The translations under genes were made by a program, and so were the position numbers. From Geodermatophilus normandii (GTDB lineage Bacteria > Actinomycetota > Actinomycetes > Mycobacteriales > Geodermatophilaceae), in contig NZ_QGTX01000001.1 in the NCBI RefSeq assembly GCF_003182485.1, positions 496,001 to 560,000 of the forward strand: a DNA stretch of 64,000 nt, written 5' to 3'. The notes under the pieces were generated by a model, which saw only the letters and a list, made by a program, of their open reading frames with translations, was not told the origin of the DNA and ran no database searches. Each line of letters opens with the position of its first letter. Within the stretch, counting starts at the first letter, position 1. Positions 1 through 8,580 of the stretch are shown here, one piece after another.

Positions 1-423
1 GAACTCCTCGGCCAGGCCGTAGACCGAGGCCGACGAGGAGGCCACCACCTTGGCGACGCCGGCCTCGACGGCGGCCTCCAGCACGGTGAACGTGCCGTCG
101 ACCAGCGACTCCAGCGCCAGCCGCGGCTGCTCGGCGCACTGGGTGATCCGCAGCGCGGCGAGGTGGAACACGAGGTCCTTGCCGCGGGTCAGCTCGTGGA
201 CGAGTGCGACGTCGCGGATGTCGCCCTCGACCACCCGGACGACGTCGCCGCCGCGCTCCAGCGCCCGGTCGAGGTTGGCCAGCCGCCCGCGGACGAGGTT
301 GTCGAGGACGACGACCTCAGCAGCACCGACGTCGACGAGCTGGTCGACGACGTGCGAGCCGATCGTGCCCGCGCCGCCGGTGACCAGCGCCCGGCTGCCG
401 GCGAGCTCCACCGCCGCGCTCAC
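1..423 (-). CDS. NAD-dependent epimerase/dehydratase (SDR), N-terminal part, cut by window edge
   Basis: The first 141 residues of an extended short-chain dehydrogenase are visible; the rest lies outside the window. A Rossmann motif TGGAGTIGSH begins near residue 15. LDNLVRG, a VEGDIRD segment, FHLAALRI and the active-site region SSSASVYG follow, all typical of UDP-glucose/GlcNAc 4-epimerase-type enzymes. The start is a GTG that overlaps the stop of the upstream oxidoreductase gene (GTGA), so the two are probably translated together. The role is inferred as making a nucleotide sugar for the exopolysaccharide. The catalytic YxxxK lies beyond the edge, so the exact substrate class cannot be given. 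Confidence 0.85.
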   Translation of the reverse strand, partial: MSAAVELAGSRALVTGGAGTIGSHVVDQLVDVGAAEVVVLDNLVRGRLANLDRALERGGDVVRVVEGDIRDVALVHELTRGKDLVFHLAALRITQCAEQPRLALESLVDGTFTVLEAAVEAGVAKVVASSSASVYGLAEEF

Positions 424-1481
424 GCCGCCACCTCGGCCCCGACCGGCTCGACGGGGACCGCGACGCCGCCGCCGCGGAGGCTGGCGCTGGCCGCCTCCAG
501 CATCGCCAGCACCCGCAGGCCCGAGCGGCCGTCGGTGAGCGGCGGCCGCCCCTCGGTGATCGCCGCGGCGAACTCGCCCATCATCGTGCGCAGTGCCTCT
601 CTCTCGGGGAGGGCCGGGGCGACCATGTCCCCGATCCGGTAGGACACCCGCGTCTGGTTGCGGGCCTCGACGCCCAGCTCGGCGGGGTCGCGGGTCTCGA
701 TGGAGCGGTCGTAGACGGCCACCCGCTGGGTGGGGTTGAGGTCGTCCCACACGACCGTGCGCCGCGAGCCGCCGACGATCGTCGTGCGGACCTTCGTGGG
801 TGACAGCCAGTTGACGTGCACGTGCGCGAGCGCGCCGGAGCTCAGCTCGATCGACAGGTGGGCCACGCAGACCTGCCCGCAGCCCAGCGGGTCGGCGCCG
901 TGCGCGGCCACGCTCACCGGCGTGACGCCGTCGGGCAGCAGCGAGTCGAGGATCGACAGGTCGTGCGGCGCGAGGTCCCAGACGACGTCGACGTCGGCCT
1001 GCACCAGGCCCAGGTTGATCCGCACCGAGTCCAGGTACTGCAGCGTCCCGAGCTCGCCGCCGCGCACCAGGTCGCGCAGGTGGGACACGGCCGGCGTGTA
1101 GCAGTAGGTGTGGTCGAGCATCAGGACCAGCCCGGCGTCCTCCGCCGTCCGCACCAGCTTCGCGCCGTCCTCGAGGTTGGCGGCGAGCGGCTTCTCGACC
1201 AGCACGTGCTTGCCCGCCGCGAGCGCCGCCATGGCGATGCCGGCGTGCGTGGCCGCCGGGGTGGCGACGGCGACCGCGCCGACCGCCGGGTCGGACAGCA
1301 CCGCGTCGAGGTCGGCGGTGACCCGCACGGTGCTGTAGCCGCCGAGGACGGTCCGGGCCCGGGCGACGTCGAGGTCGCACAGGTACTCCAAGTGCAGGCC
1401 AGGGACGGCCTGGGCGTTGCGCACCAAATTGGGTCCCCAGTAGCCCGCGCCGATGACGGCGATGCCGACTGGTTCGCTCAC
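420..1481 (-). CDS. Gfo/Idh/MocA family oxidoreductase
   Basis: A 353-residue NAD(P)-dependent sugar dehydrogenase or oxidoreductase. The nucleotide-binding motif IAVIGAGYWGPNLVRN lies within the first 25 residues and the family EKPLA motif lies near residue 100. The GTG start at 1481 is chosen because GGGGAGA lies just upstream; an earlier in-frame start near 1568 has no such site and adds non-conserved residues. It overlaps the epimerase downstream by four bases. Homologues in polysaccharide loci oxidise UDP-HexNAc or act on UDP-linked keto sugars; the substrate here is inferred only from the neighbouring glycosyltransferases. Confidence 0.88.
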   Translation of the reverse strand: MSEPVGIAVIGAGYWGPNLVRNAQAVPGLHLEYLCDLDVARARTVLGGYSTVRVTADLDAVLSDPAVGAVAVATPAATHAGIAMAALAAGKHVLVEKPLAANLEDGAKLVRTAEDAGLVLMLDHTYCYTPAVSHLRDLVRGGELGTLQYLDSVRINLGLVQADVDVVWDLAPHDLSILDSLLPDGVTPVSVAAHGADPLGCGQVCVAHLSIELSSGALAHVHVNWLSPTKVRTTIVGGSRRTVVWDDLNPTQRVAVYDRSIETRDPAELGVEARNQTRVSYRIGDMVAPALPEREALRTMMGEFAAAITEGRPPLTDGRSGLRVLAMLEAASASLRGGGVAVPVEPVGAEVAA

Positions 1482-1602
1482 TGTGTCTCCCCGTGTCGTG
1501 AGACTGGCCGCGCGGTGCGTCAGTCTGGTGGCCGGACGCTCCCGGTGGGTGGTTTCGCGTCGCGGCATCCGGGACGGCCTGGCCCTGACCGGCGCCGCCG
1601 GC

Positions 1603-4600
1603 TCAAGGTGCCGCGAAGGTCCAGGTCACCGGCTGCGCGAGCGGGTTGCCGGCACCGTCGCGGGCGGCCTCGACCGTGACGGTGTGGGTGCCGGGCCCGA
1701 GCTCGTCCGTCGGCGTCAACCGGGCGACGAGCGTCGTCGGGTCCCAGGCGAGGACGGCCGGGACCGGCGCGCCGTCCGGTCCGGTCAGGGTGATCCGGAC
1801 GCCCTCGACCGCCTCGCTGAAGAGCACCGTGACCGCCTGCCCGGCCGCTGCCGTGCCGCGCGGGCCGCTGTCGGTGACCGCCGGCGCGACGGTGTCCTCC
1901 TCGGCTCCCGACGGCGCCTCGGTGGTGACGACGACGTCGATCCAGAACGCCGCAGCACCGGCCGCGACCGTCGGGAAGGTCCCCGCGGGCCCGGTGACGC
2001 CGTTCGGGGTCCGCCCGTCGGCCGGCGCGGTCAGCGGTCCGCTGCTGCGCGCGGCATCGAAGAAGGACGGCGTCTGCGCCCACCTGCCGAGCGGCGCGGA
2101 GTAGCTGACCAGGTACTCGCCGCCCGCCTCCAGCCGGACCGGCTGCGCGAGCCGCGCGGTGCGCCACCCGGTCACCGGGTCGTCAGCGAACGCGACCGTC
2201 GCGATCCGCTGGCCGGCGGCGGTCCACAGGCTGCCCACCAGCGACCCGGTAGTCCCGTCGGCCACGTAGAGACGCAGCGCGGTCACCCACGCCTCGGCAG
2301 AGGTGGTGAACCTCGTCCCGAGTTCCGTCGGCGTCGTGTCGGCGATCGCCTCTGCGGGCGGGACGTCCGCGTCGGTGAACAGTGACACCGGCGCGGCCGG
2401 CGCGCTGCTCGCCGGCGGGGTTGAGCTCGTCGTCGGCACACTCGATGGCGCCGGCGGCGCACTGGATGTCGCCGGCGGCGTGGACGTCGCTGGTGGGGTG
2501 GACGCCGCCGGGGCCTCTCTCGGCGCCGGCGCCTCACTCGTGGTCGCCGGCTCGCTCGAGCTCGACGGCGGCGGCTCGGAGGTTGTCGGCGGCTCGGAGG
2601 TCGTCGGCGGCTCGGAGGTCGTCGGCGGCTCGGAGGTCGTCGGCGGCTCGGAGGTCGTCGGCGGCTCGGAGGTCGACGGCGGCTCGGAGGTCGACGGCGG
2701 CTCGGAGGTCGACGGCGGCTCGGAGGTCGACGGCGGCTCGGAGGTCGACGTCGCAGTCGACGTCGTCGACGGCTCGCCCGGCGCCGGCGTGGTCGTGCTG
2801 CCCGCCGGCTCGCTCGGCTCCGACGTCGTCGCCGGTGCCGCAGCTGCCACCGCCGCCGGGGGTTGCTGCGGCGTGAACAGGACGTCGACGTGGTAGTTCG
2901 TGGTCGTCCCGTTGACCGGCATGGCCGAGGCGCCGTAGCGGTAGACGCCGTTGGGCTCGGTCGCGGTGGCCTGCGGCGCGCGCAGCGGCGCCCGGTCCAC
3001 CCCGGCCGACTCGAAGCCGCCCCGGGTGTAGCTGTAGCGCCCCACCTCGGTGTGGTAGCTGGCCACGTAGGTCACCCCGGCCGCGATCGCCACAGGCTGG
3101 TCGAACAGCACCTGCTGCCAGCCCCCGGCGGTCTCACCCACGAACGTCGCCGTCGCAAGCAGCGTCCCGTCCGCGGTCCACAGGCTGCCGGTGTGCGTGC
3201 CGGTGTTGCCCGCCCCCTTGTAGAACCGCACCCCGGTCACCACCCCAGACGTGTCCGCCGAGAAACGCACCCCCAGCTCCACGGCCGAGGCGTCGTCGGT
3301 GGCCGTGGCGGCCGGGACGTCGGCGTCGGTGAACAGCGTGCAGGGGCAGGCGCCTGCCGTCGGCGGGGGCGCGTCGTCCCCGGTGGTGAAGGTCCATGTC
3401 ACCGGGGTCGCCATGGCGTTGCCGGTGCGGTCGGCAGCAGCGAGCGCGGCCGTGTACGCCGTCTCCGGCGCCAGGGGCGCCGCCGGGCTCGCGGTCACCC
3501 GGGTCCCGGTGGAGTCCAGCCCGACGACGACCGGCACCCTACCGCCGGGACTGGACAGGGAGAACTGCACCGAGGACGCCGTCACCGGCTCTGACAGCAC
3601 AGCCGAAACCGCGGTGCCGGTGGGCACGGAGGTGACGCCGGCCGCGGGCGCCGTCGAGGTGACCGACGGCGCCGTCGTGTCCGTACCCGGCGGTGGTGGT
3701 GGCGGCGCGCTGTTCTCGTCGGTCTCGAACACGACGTCGACGTGGTAGTTCGTGGTCGTCCCGTTGACCGGCATGGCCGAGGCGCCGTAGCGGTAGACGC
3801 CGTTGGGCTCGGTCGCGGTGGCCTGCGGCGCGTGCAGCGGCGCCCGGTCCACCCCGGCCGACTCGAAGCCGCCCCGGGTGTAGCTGTAGCGCCCCACCTC
3901 GGTGTGGTAGCTGGCCACGTAGGTCACCCCGGCCGCGATCGCCACAGGCTGGTCGAACAGCACCTGCTGCCAGCCCCCGGCGGTCTCACCCACGAACGTC
4001 GCCGTCGCAAGCAGCGTCCCGTCCGCGGTCCACAGGCTGCCGGTGTGCGTGCCGGTGTTGCCCGCCCCCTTGTAGAACCGCACCCCGGTCACCACCCCAG
4101 ACGTGTCCGCCGAGAAACGCACCCCCAGCTCCACGGCCGAGTTGTCCGTGGCCGCTTCCACCTCGGGCGTCGTGCCGTCGGGGAACAGACTGCAGGGGCA
4201 GCCCGCCGCCTGGCCGGCGGCGGTCGTGAAGGTCGTCGAGACCGGTGCGGCCATGGCGTTGCCGGCGGCATCACGGACGCCGCTGACCGTGGCGGTCACG
4301 GTCGTTCCCGGCGGCAGGGACGCGTCGGGCCGGAAGAGCAGCAGCCGCTGCCCGACGGCGGAGACGGTGCCGGTCAGCGTGGCACCCTGCGCCGTCGTCA
4401 CCTGCACGACCGCGGTCGAGGCCTGGACAGCCTCGTCGAACGAGAACTGAACCGGGTTGGTGACGGCTACGTCGGTCCATCCGTCCCCGGGCGACGAGGA
4501 CACCACCTGCGGCGGTGTCGTGTCGACTGGCGGGACCGTCATGAAGACCGCGTCGACCCAGTAGTTCGTGCTGCGGTGGCTGTCCTGTGGGAAGGACGAC

Positions 4601-7600
4601 CTGGCTCCGTATGCGTAGACGCCGTTAGGACCGTCAGCACCGTCGCGGAGGGCACGGACGGGCGGGTTGTCGCGGCCGCGCGCGTTGAAGGCCTCGACAT
4701 CAGCCGCGTAGTGACCGGCTGGCGCATGGTAGGAAGCCACGTACGTAGTCCCTGCCGTCACCGGCACCGGGTTCGCGAACCGCAGCTCCTGCCAACCGGT
4801 AGCCGTCTCGTCGGCGAAGGTGCCGGTGGCCAGCAGCGTCCCGTCGTTGGTCCACAGGCTGCCGGTATGGGTGCCGGTGTTCCCGGGACCCTTGTAGAAG
4901 CGCACGCCGGCCACCCAGCCGTCGGCGTCAAAGCGCAGGCGAGTGCCGAGCTCGACCGGCCGGCCGTCGTCGGCCGCCGGCATACTTGGCACGGCATCGC
5001 TGAACAGCGTGCACGGGCACGCGCCGAGACCTGCCGTGGTGAAGGACCAGGTCAGCGCCCCGGTCATGACGTTTCCGCTCACGTCGGCTACACCGCTGAC
5101 CGTGACGGTGTGGCCGGTCGCAGCCTGCAGCGGTGCCGCCGGGGTGAACCGGGCGGTGTGAGTGGAAGGCTCGTAGGTCGTCGTCCCGGCGACCGGAGTC
5201 CCCGAGGCCGTCGTCACCGTCAGCGACGCCGTCACCGGGTCGATCGGCTCGTTGAACGTCGCGCTGACCGTGCCGTCAAGCGGCACGCTGGTGACGCCCG
5301 TGCCGGGAGCCGTGCCCGTCACAGTGGGGGGCAGGACATCGGGAGCCGACTGGAAGACCACGTCGACCCAGTAGTTGGCGCCACCGGCAAGCCGATCCGG
5401 GAAGCCCCCGGCGCCGTAGAGGTAGACGCCGTTCGGCCCGTCCTGGCCGTTGCCCAGCGCCGTCAGCGGACCGCTGGTCACGGCGCCCGTGAGGCCGCCC
5501 GACGTCACCGAGTACCAGCCGGAACTCGTGTGGTACGAGACGACGTAGGTCGTGCCCGCGGTGATCTCGACCGGCTGGTCGAAGGCCGCTTCCTGCCAGC
5601 CGCTGGTGGACTCGGCCGAGAACGAGGCACGGGCGAGTTGCCGGCCGTCGGCCGACCACAGGGTGCCCGTGTGCGTGCCGGAGTTCTGCGGGCCCTTGTA
5701 GAAGCGGACGCCGGTGACCGTGCCGTCGGTGCTCGCCCGGAACCTCATGCCGAGTTCCACCGCGGACGGGTCGACGACGGTCACGACCGCAGGGACCACC
5801 GTGTCGTCCCAGATGCTGCAGGGGCACACCCCCGGGATGGCCGCGGCACGCATGGTCGTGAACGACCATGCCATCGGCGCGGCGAGGGCGTTGCCCGCCT
5901 CATCCTGGGCGGAGCTCAGGGTGGCGGTGAAGCGGGTGCCGGGTGCCAGTTGCTCAGTGGGCCGGAACGTCGCCGTCCGGGTGCCCGGGTCGTAGCCGGT
6001 GGCACCGGCGATGGGCGAGCCGCCTGCTCCGGTCACCTGCATCCGGACGCTCGTCGCCTGCACCGGCTCGTCGAACACCACGCTGACCGCCGTGGTGGGC
6101 GGGACGCTGGTGCTGCCGTCGAGGGGGCTGCCGACGGTTGCCACAGGGGCACGGGTGTCCGGGGGCTGGGTGCTCTGAAAGACGACGTCGACCCAGTAGT
6201 TGGTCGACTGATAGGTGCTCGTCGGGAAGCCAGGGCCGCCCAGGTGGTAGACGCCGTTGGGCGCTCCCTGCACGTCTCGGAGTGCTGTGAGCGGCTCGGT
6301 GGTGACGCCCGCGAGGGCGAAGGCGGTGGTGTCGGCGGCGTACCCGCCGACCGGCGCGTAGTAGGAGGCCACGTAGTCGGTACCGGCCTCGACCGGCACT
6401 GCCGTGGGGAAGGCCAACGTCTGCCACCCGCTGGCCGTCTCGTCGGTGAAGGTGCCGGTAGCGAGGAGCCGGCCGTCGGTGGTCCACAGGCTGCCGGTGT
6501 GCCTGCCCGAGTTGCCAGTGCCCTTGTAGAACCGCACGCCGGTCACGTAGCCGGCAACCTGCGACTGCCAGCGGACACCGAGCTCCACCGGCGTCGAGTC
6601 GGCTGTGGCCGGCGTCCGCGGTACAGCGGAGTCCGGCCAGATGGTGCAAGGACAGGTGCGCTGTTCGACGGAGGCGTCCAGGGTGACCGGCTCAGAGAGA
6701 CGTGCGCTGTCGTCGACCGCGCGCACCTGCACGGCCAACAGCCCAGAGACGGTGGGGGTGTGGGTGTAAGACCACGTTTCACGTCCTTGGGCCGGGTGCC
6801 AGGTGGCACCCCCGTCGATGGAGACCTCGACGCCAGTGACGACACCACCGGTGTCGGCAGCGGTGCCGCGGACGGTGACCGGGGACCCCACGGTCACGGT
6901 GTCGGTGGGTGTGGGGGCGGTGATGGTCACCGTCGGTGGCGTGATGTCCGTGCTGGCGGAAGCCTCGACCAACTCGCTCTGCAGCGTGACTGGCTGCACG
7001 CCCATGTCGGCGAACAAGTTGACCGTCGCCTGGCGCATCGGGTCGTTGGCGACCCGATCACCACCGTCGTGCTCGTCGTCGAGGCCCCAGGACCACTGCA
7101 CGGTGCCGGCCGCGAAGACGAGTGCCTTGCTCGAAGGATCTCGGTAGAGGGACAGGTTGTGTGTCGCCTGCCCGGGCGCGAAGACAATTCCGTAGTCGTC
7201 CTGGATGACGTCTCTCTCGGCCACGTCAACGACCGTCTCCGACAGGTGAGCCAGCCCGGGGGGGCGGAAGCCGTTGTGGAAGTCCGCATCCCACTCGTAG
7301 CCCAGCGTGCCGGGACCGAACGTCCACGTGCGTCCGGCGTTCTGTGTCGCGACGGGCGTGTTGCGCCACAAGCGGGTCCTGCCGTACTCCGCCGGGACGG
7401 CGATGGAATCCCTACGGGTGTCCACATTGTTTCCATTAACCTTAAATTGTTGACCGATGAGCGCGTTCTCCGGCTGGACCCCTGCACCCGCCCGCGGGTC
7501 GCGCCACAGCCCGGTCCATTCACCCGATGGGTCCGCTGGTGCGTTGGGCAGGCCGGTCTTGTAGCAAACGAGCGTGCGGTGCTGTGTGCCAGAGCCGTCG

Positions 7601-8580
7601 ATGGCCGGCTCCCAGCGAGTTCGCCAGTACATCTCGTTGCCGCTGAAGAAGCCCAGGTTCACTCCGGCCGCCTTGGCGCGCTCCACCGCGGCTCGCTGGG
7701 CTCCGGACCAGTACTCGTCGTGGCCAACGGACAGGAAGAGACGGTGGTTGGTCAGCCGGCCACCGGATCGGTCGGTGTCGACCCCGGAGATGTAGGTGAC
7801 GTCGTAGCCGTTGCGCTCGAGAAACCTGATCATGGGGTACTCGGCCCAATAGACCTGTCCCGCCATTTCACCGGCGGCCAGCGGGCGGTTGTAACTCACT
7901 TTGTAGGCGCGCCCTGGACCGTAAGCGCCGCCCGCCGGACCCGGCCCGTCCCCGGCGTAGAGGTTGGCACCGCCCCACGTGTTGTACGCCTGCCAGGTGG
8001 TGTCGGAGGTCTGGAACACGACGTCAGAGCGGCTCCTGTCGTCCCGCACGACGAAGGTGACCTGGTTCTCCCCGATCCTGTCCAACCGTCGCAGCACGGC
8101 GAGGTAGACGCCCGTGACGGCGTCGGCCGGGACCATCCAACTGGCAGAGACACCCCAGTTTCCGCAGTCGACAAGGCCAGTGGCCGCGTCACGGAGGCAG
8201 TCGGGTTGACTCTGCGGCATCGGCGCTGAAGGCAACACCGAGTCGACGAGTCGGCCTCCCGTGCCGCCGTACCAGCCCAGCCGATAGATGTCGACTCGGT
8301 AGTTGTGCGAATCCGTACGGATCTTGAAGTCGACCCGCTGACCGATGTCGACGCTCATGTCCGTCGCAAAGCCCTCGATGCTGCTGTCGGGCGAGACGAA
8401 CCAGTCGGTCGTGCCGGCGCGGGTGTTCTCGCATGCCACCGCGCTGCGGACTGGGGCCGCGCATGGATCGGCGGCGAGCGCGCGCGTGGGCACGGTGACC
8501 AGACCCACCGTCACCAGTGTGACCGCGACGAGCACCAGCCCGAGCCGGCGCAGGACCGAGGAGGTGCGCGGGGTGTCCAT
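1603..8580 (-). CDS. giant secreted DUF4082 / Ig-like repeat protein with N,N-dimethylformamidase-like domain
   Basis: About 2325 residues. A signal peptide covers roughly 1-35 (hydrophobic core LGLVLVAVTLVTVGLV). Residues about 50-520 resemble the large-subunit domain of N,N-dimethylformamidase, with GWYGGTGGR, QAYNTWGG and SVGHDEYWS. An Ig-like domain follows at about 543-638. Then come six DUF4082 modules (starts near 641, 918, 1186, 1459, 1743 and 2063), most beginning CPC and containing GVRFYKG, alternating with Big_5-like Ig domains. A Ser/Thr/Pro/Glu linker at about 1907-2062 precedes the last module. The ATG overlaps the stop of the upstream priming transferase by one base, so it is co-translated with it. 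No anchor motif is visible. A matrix, adhesin or glycan-acting role is inference. Confidence 0.85.
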   Translation of the reverse strand: MDTPRTSSVLRRLGLVLVAVTLVTVGLVTVPTRALAADPCAAPVRSAVACENTRAGTTDWFVSPDSSIEGFATDMSVDIGQRVDFKIRTDSHNYRVDIYRLGWYGGTGGRLVDSVLPSAPMPQSQPDCLRDAATGLVDCGNWGVSASWMVPADAVTGVYLAVLRRLDRIGENQVTFVVRDDRSRSDVVFQTSDTTWQAYNTWGGANLYAGDGPGPAGGAYGPGRAYKVSYNRPLAAGEMAGQVYWAEYPMIRFLERNGYDVTYISGVDTDRSGGRLTNHRLFLSVGHDEYWSGAQRAAVERAKAAGVNLGFFSGNEMYWRTRWEPAIDGSGTQHRTLVCYKTGLPNAPADPSGEWTGLWRDPRAGAGVQPENALIGQQFKVNGNNVDTRRDSIAVPAEYGRTRLWRNTPVATQNAGRTWTFGPGTLGYEWDADFHNGFRPPGLAHLSETVVDVAERDVIQDDYGIVFAPGQATHNLSLYRDPSSKALVFAAGTVQWSWGLDDEHDGGDRVANDPMRQATVNLFADMGVQPVTLQSELVEASASTDITPPTVTITAPTPTDTVTVGSPVTVRGTAADTGGVVTGVEVSIDGGATWHPAQGRETWSYTHTPTVSGLLAVQVRAVDDSARLSEPVTLDASVEQRTCPCTIWPDSAVPRTPATADSTPVELGVRWQSQVAGYVTGVRFYKGTGNSGRHTGSLWTTDGRLLATGTFTDETASGWQTLAFPTAVPVEAGTDYVASYYAPVGGYAADTTAFALAGVTTEPLTALRDVQGAPNGVYHLGGPGFPTSTYQSTNYWVDVVFQSTQPPDTRAPVATVGSPLDGSTSVPPTTAVSVVFDEPVQATSVRMQVTGAGGSPIAGATGYDPGTRTATFRPTEQLAPGTRFTATLSSAQDEAGNALAAPMAWSFTTMRAAAIPGVCPCSIWDDTVVPAVVTVVDPSAVELGMRFRASTDGTVTGVRFYKGPQNSGTHTGTLWSADGRQLARASFSAESTSGWQEAAFDQPVEITAGTTYVVSYHTSSGWYSVTSGGLTGAVTSGPLTALGNGQDGPNGVYLYGAGGFPDRLAGGANYWVDVVFQSAPDVLPPTVTGTAPGTGVTSVPLDGTVSATFNEPIDPVTASLTVTTASGTPVAGTTTYEPSTHTARFTPAAPLQAATGHTVTVSGVADVSGNVMTGALTWSFTTAGLGACPCTLFSDAVPSMPAADDGRPVELGTRLRFDADGWVAGVRFYKGPGNTGTHTGSLWTNDGTLLATGTFADETATGWQELRFANPVPVTAGTTYVASYHAPAGHYAADVEAFNARGRDNPPVRALRDGADGPNGVYAYGARSSFPQDSHRSTNYWVDAVFMTVPPVDTTPPQVVSSSPGDGWTDVAVTNPVQFSFDEAVQASTAVVQVTTAQGATLTGTVSAVGQRLLLFRPDASLPPGTTVTATVSGVRDAAGNAMAAPVSTTFTTAAGQAAGCPCSLFPDGTTPEVEAATDNSAVELGVRFSADTSGVVTGVRFYKGAGNTGTHTGSLWTADGTLLATATFVGETAGGWQQVLFDQPVAIAAGVTYVASYHTEVGRYSYTRGGFESAGVDRAPLHAPQATATEPNGVYRYGASAMPVNGTTTNYHVDVVFETDENSAPPPPPPGTDTTAPSVTSTAPAAGVTSVPTGTAVSAVLSEPVTASSVQFSLSSPGGRVPVVVGLDSTGTRVTASPAAPLAPETAYTAALAAADRTGNAMATPVTWTFTTGDDAPPPTAGACPCTLFTDADVPAATATDDASAVELGVRFSADTSGVVTGVRFYKGAGNTGTHTGSLWTADGTLLATATFVGETAGGWQQVLFDQPVAIAAGVTYVASYHTEVGRYSYTRGGFESAGVDRAPLRAPQATATEPNGVYRYGASAMPVNGTTTNYHVDVLFTPQQPPAAVAAAAPATTSEPSEPAGSTTTPAPGEPSTTSTATSTSEPPSTSEPPSTSEPPSTSEPPSTSEPPTTSEPPTTSEPPTTSEPPTTSEPPTTSEPPPSSSSEPATTSEAPAPREAPAASTPPATSTPPATSSAPPAPSSVPTTSSTPPASSAPAAPVSLFTDADVPPAEAIADTTPTELGTRFTTSAEAWVTALRLYVADGTTGSLVGSLWTAAGQRIATVAFADDPVTGWRTARLAQPVRLEAGGEYLVSYSAPLGRWAQTPSFFDAARSSGPLTAPADGRTPNGVTGPAGTFPTVAAGAAAFWIDVVVTTEAPSGAEEDTVAPAVTDSGPRGTAAAGQAVTVLFSEAVEGVRITLTGPDGAPVPAVLAWDPTTLVARLTPTDELGPGTHTVTVEAARDGAGNPLAQPVTWTFAAP
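2573..2752 (-). repeat. 18-bp tandem repeat, ten copies (TSEPP(S/T) linker)
   Basis: Ten consecutive 18-bp units of the form GGCTCGGAGGTCGWCGGC on the + strand. They encode TSEPPS or TSEPPT hexapeptides in the Ser/Thr/Pro/Glu-rich linker of the giant DUF4082 protein. The phase is constant, so gain or loss of units would change linker length without breaking the frame. The linker is a plausible O-glycosylation target; this genome encodes a protein O-mannosyltransferase at 53444. Confidence 0.95.
2881..3289 (-). repeat. 409-bp direct repeat, copy 1 (within DUF4082 module 5)
   Basis: This segment matches 3733-4141 base for base at a constant offset of 852. The one difference is at 2981 (C here, T at 3833), which changes Arg to His in the encoded module. 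It covers most of a DUF4082 module, while the flanking Ig-like domains are not duplicated at this identity. Confidence 0.93.
3733..4141 (-). repeat. 409-bp direct repeat, copy 2 (within DUF4082 module 4)
   Basis: Partner of 2881-3289. Identity stops abruptly at both ends (3732/2880 and 4142/3290 differ), which fits a recent duplication or gene conversion confined to this block. Confidence 0.93.

Noticed and set aside
2565..2760. CRISPR array
   Set aside because: The repeated units are contiguous 18-mers without spacers and are in frame in a protein-coding gene.
3742..8229. Long + strand open frame of about 1495 codons opposite the DUF4082 gene
   Set aside because: Arg/Gly/Val/His-rich translation without domains; it arises from the GC-biased codon positions of the real - strand gene, which has a signal peptide and clear modules.
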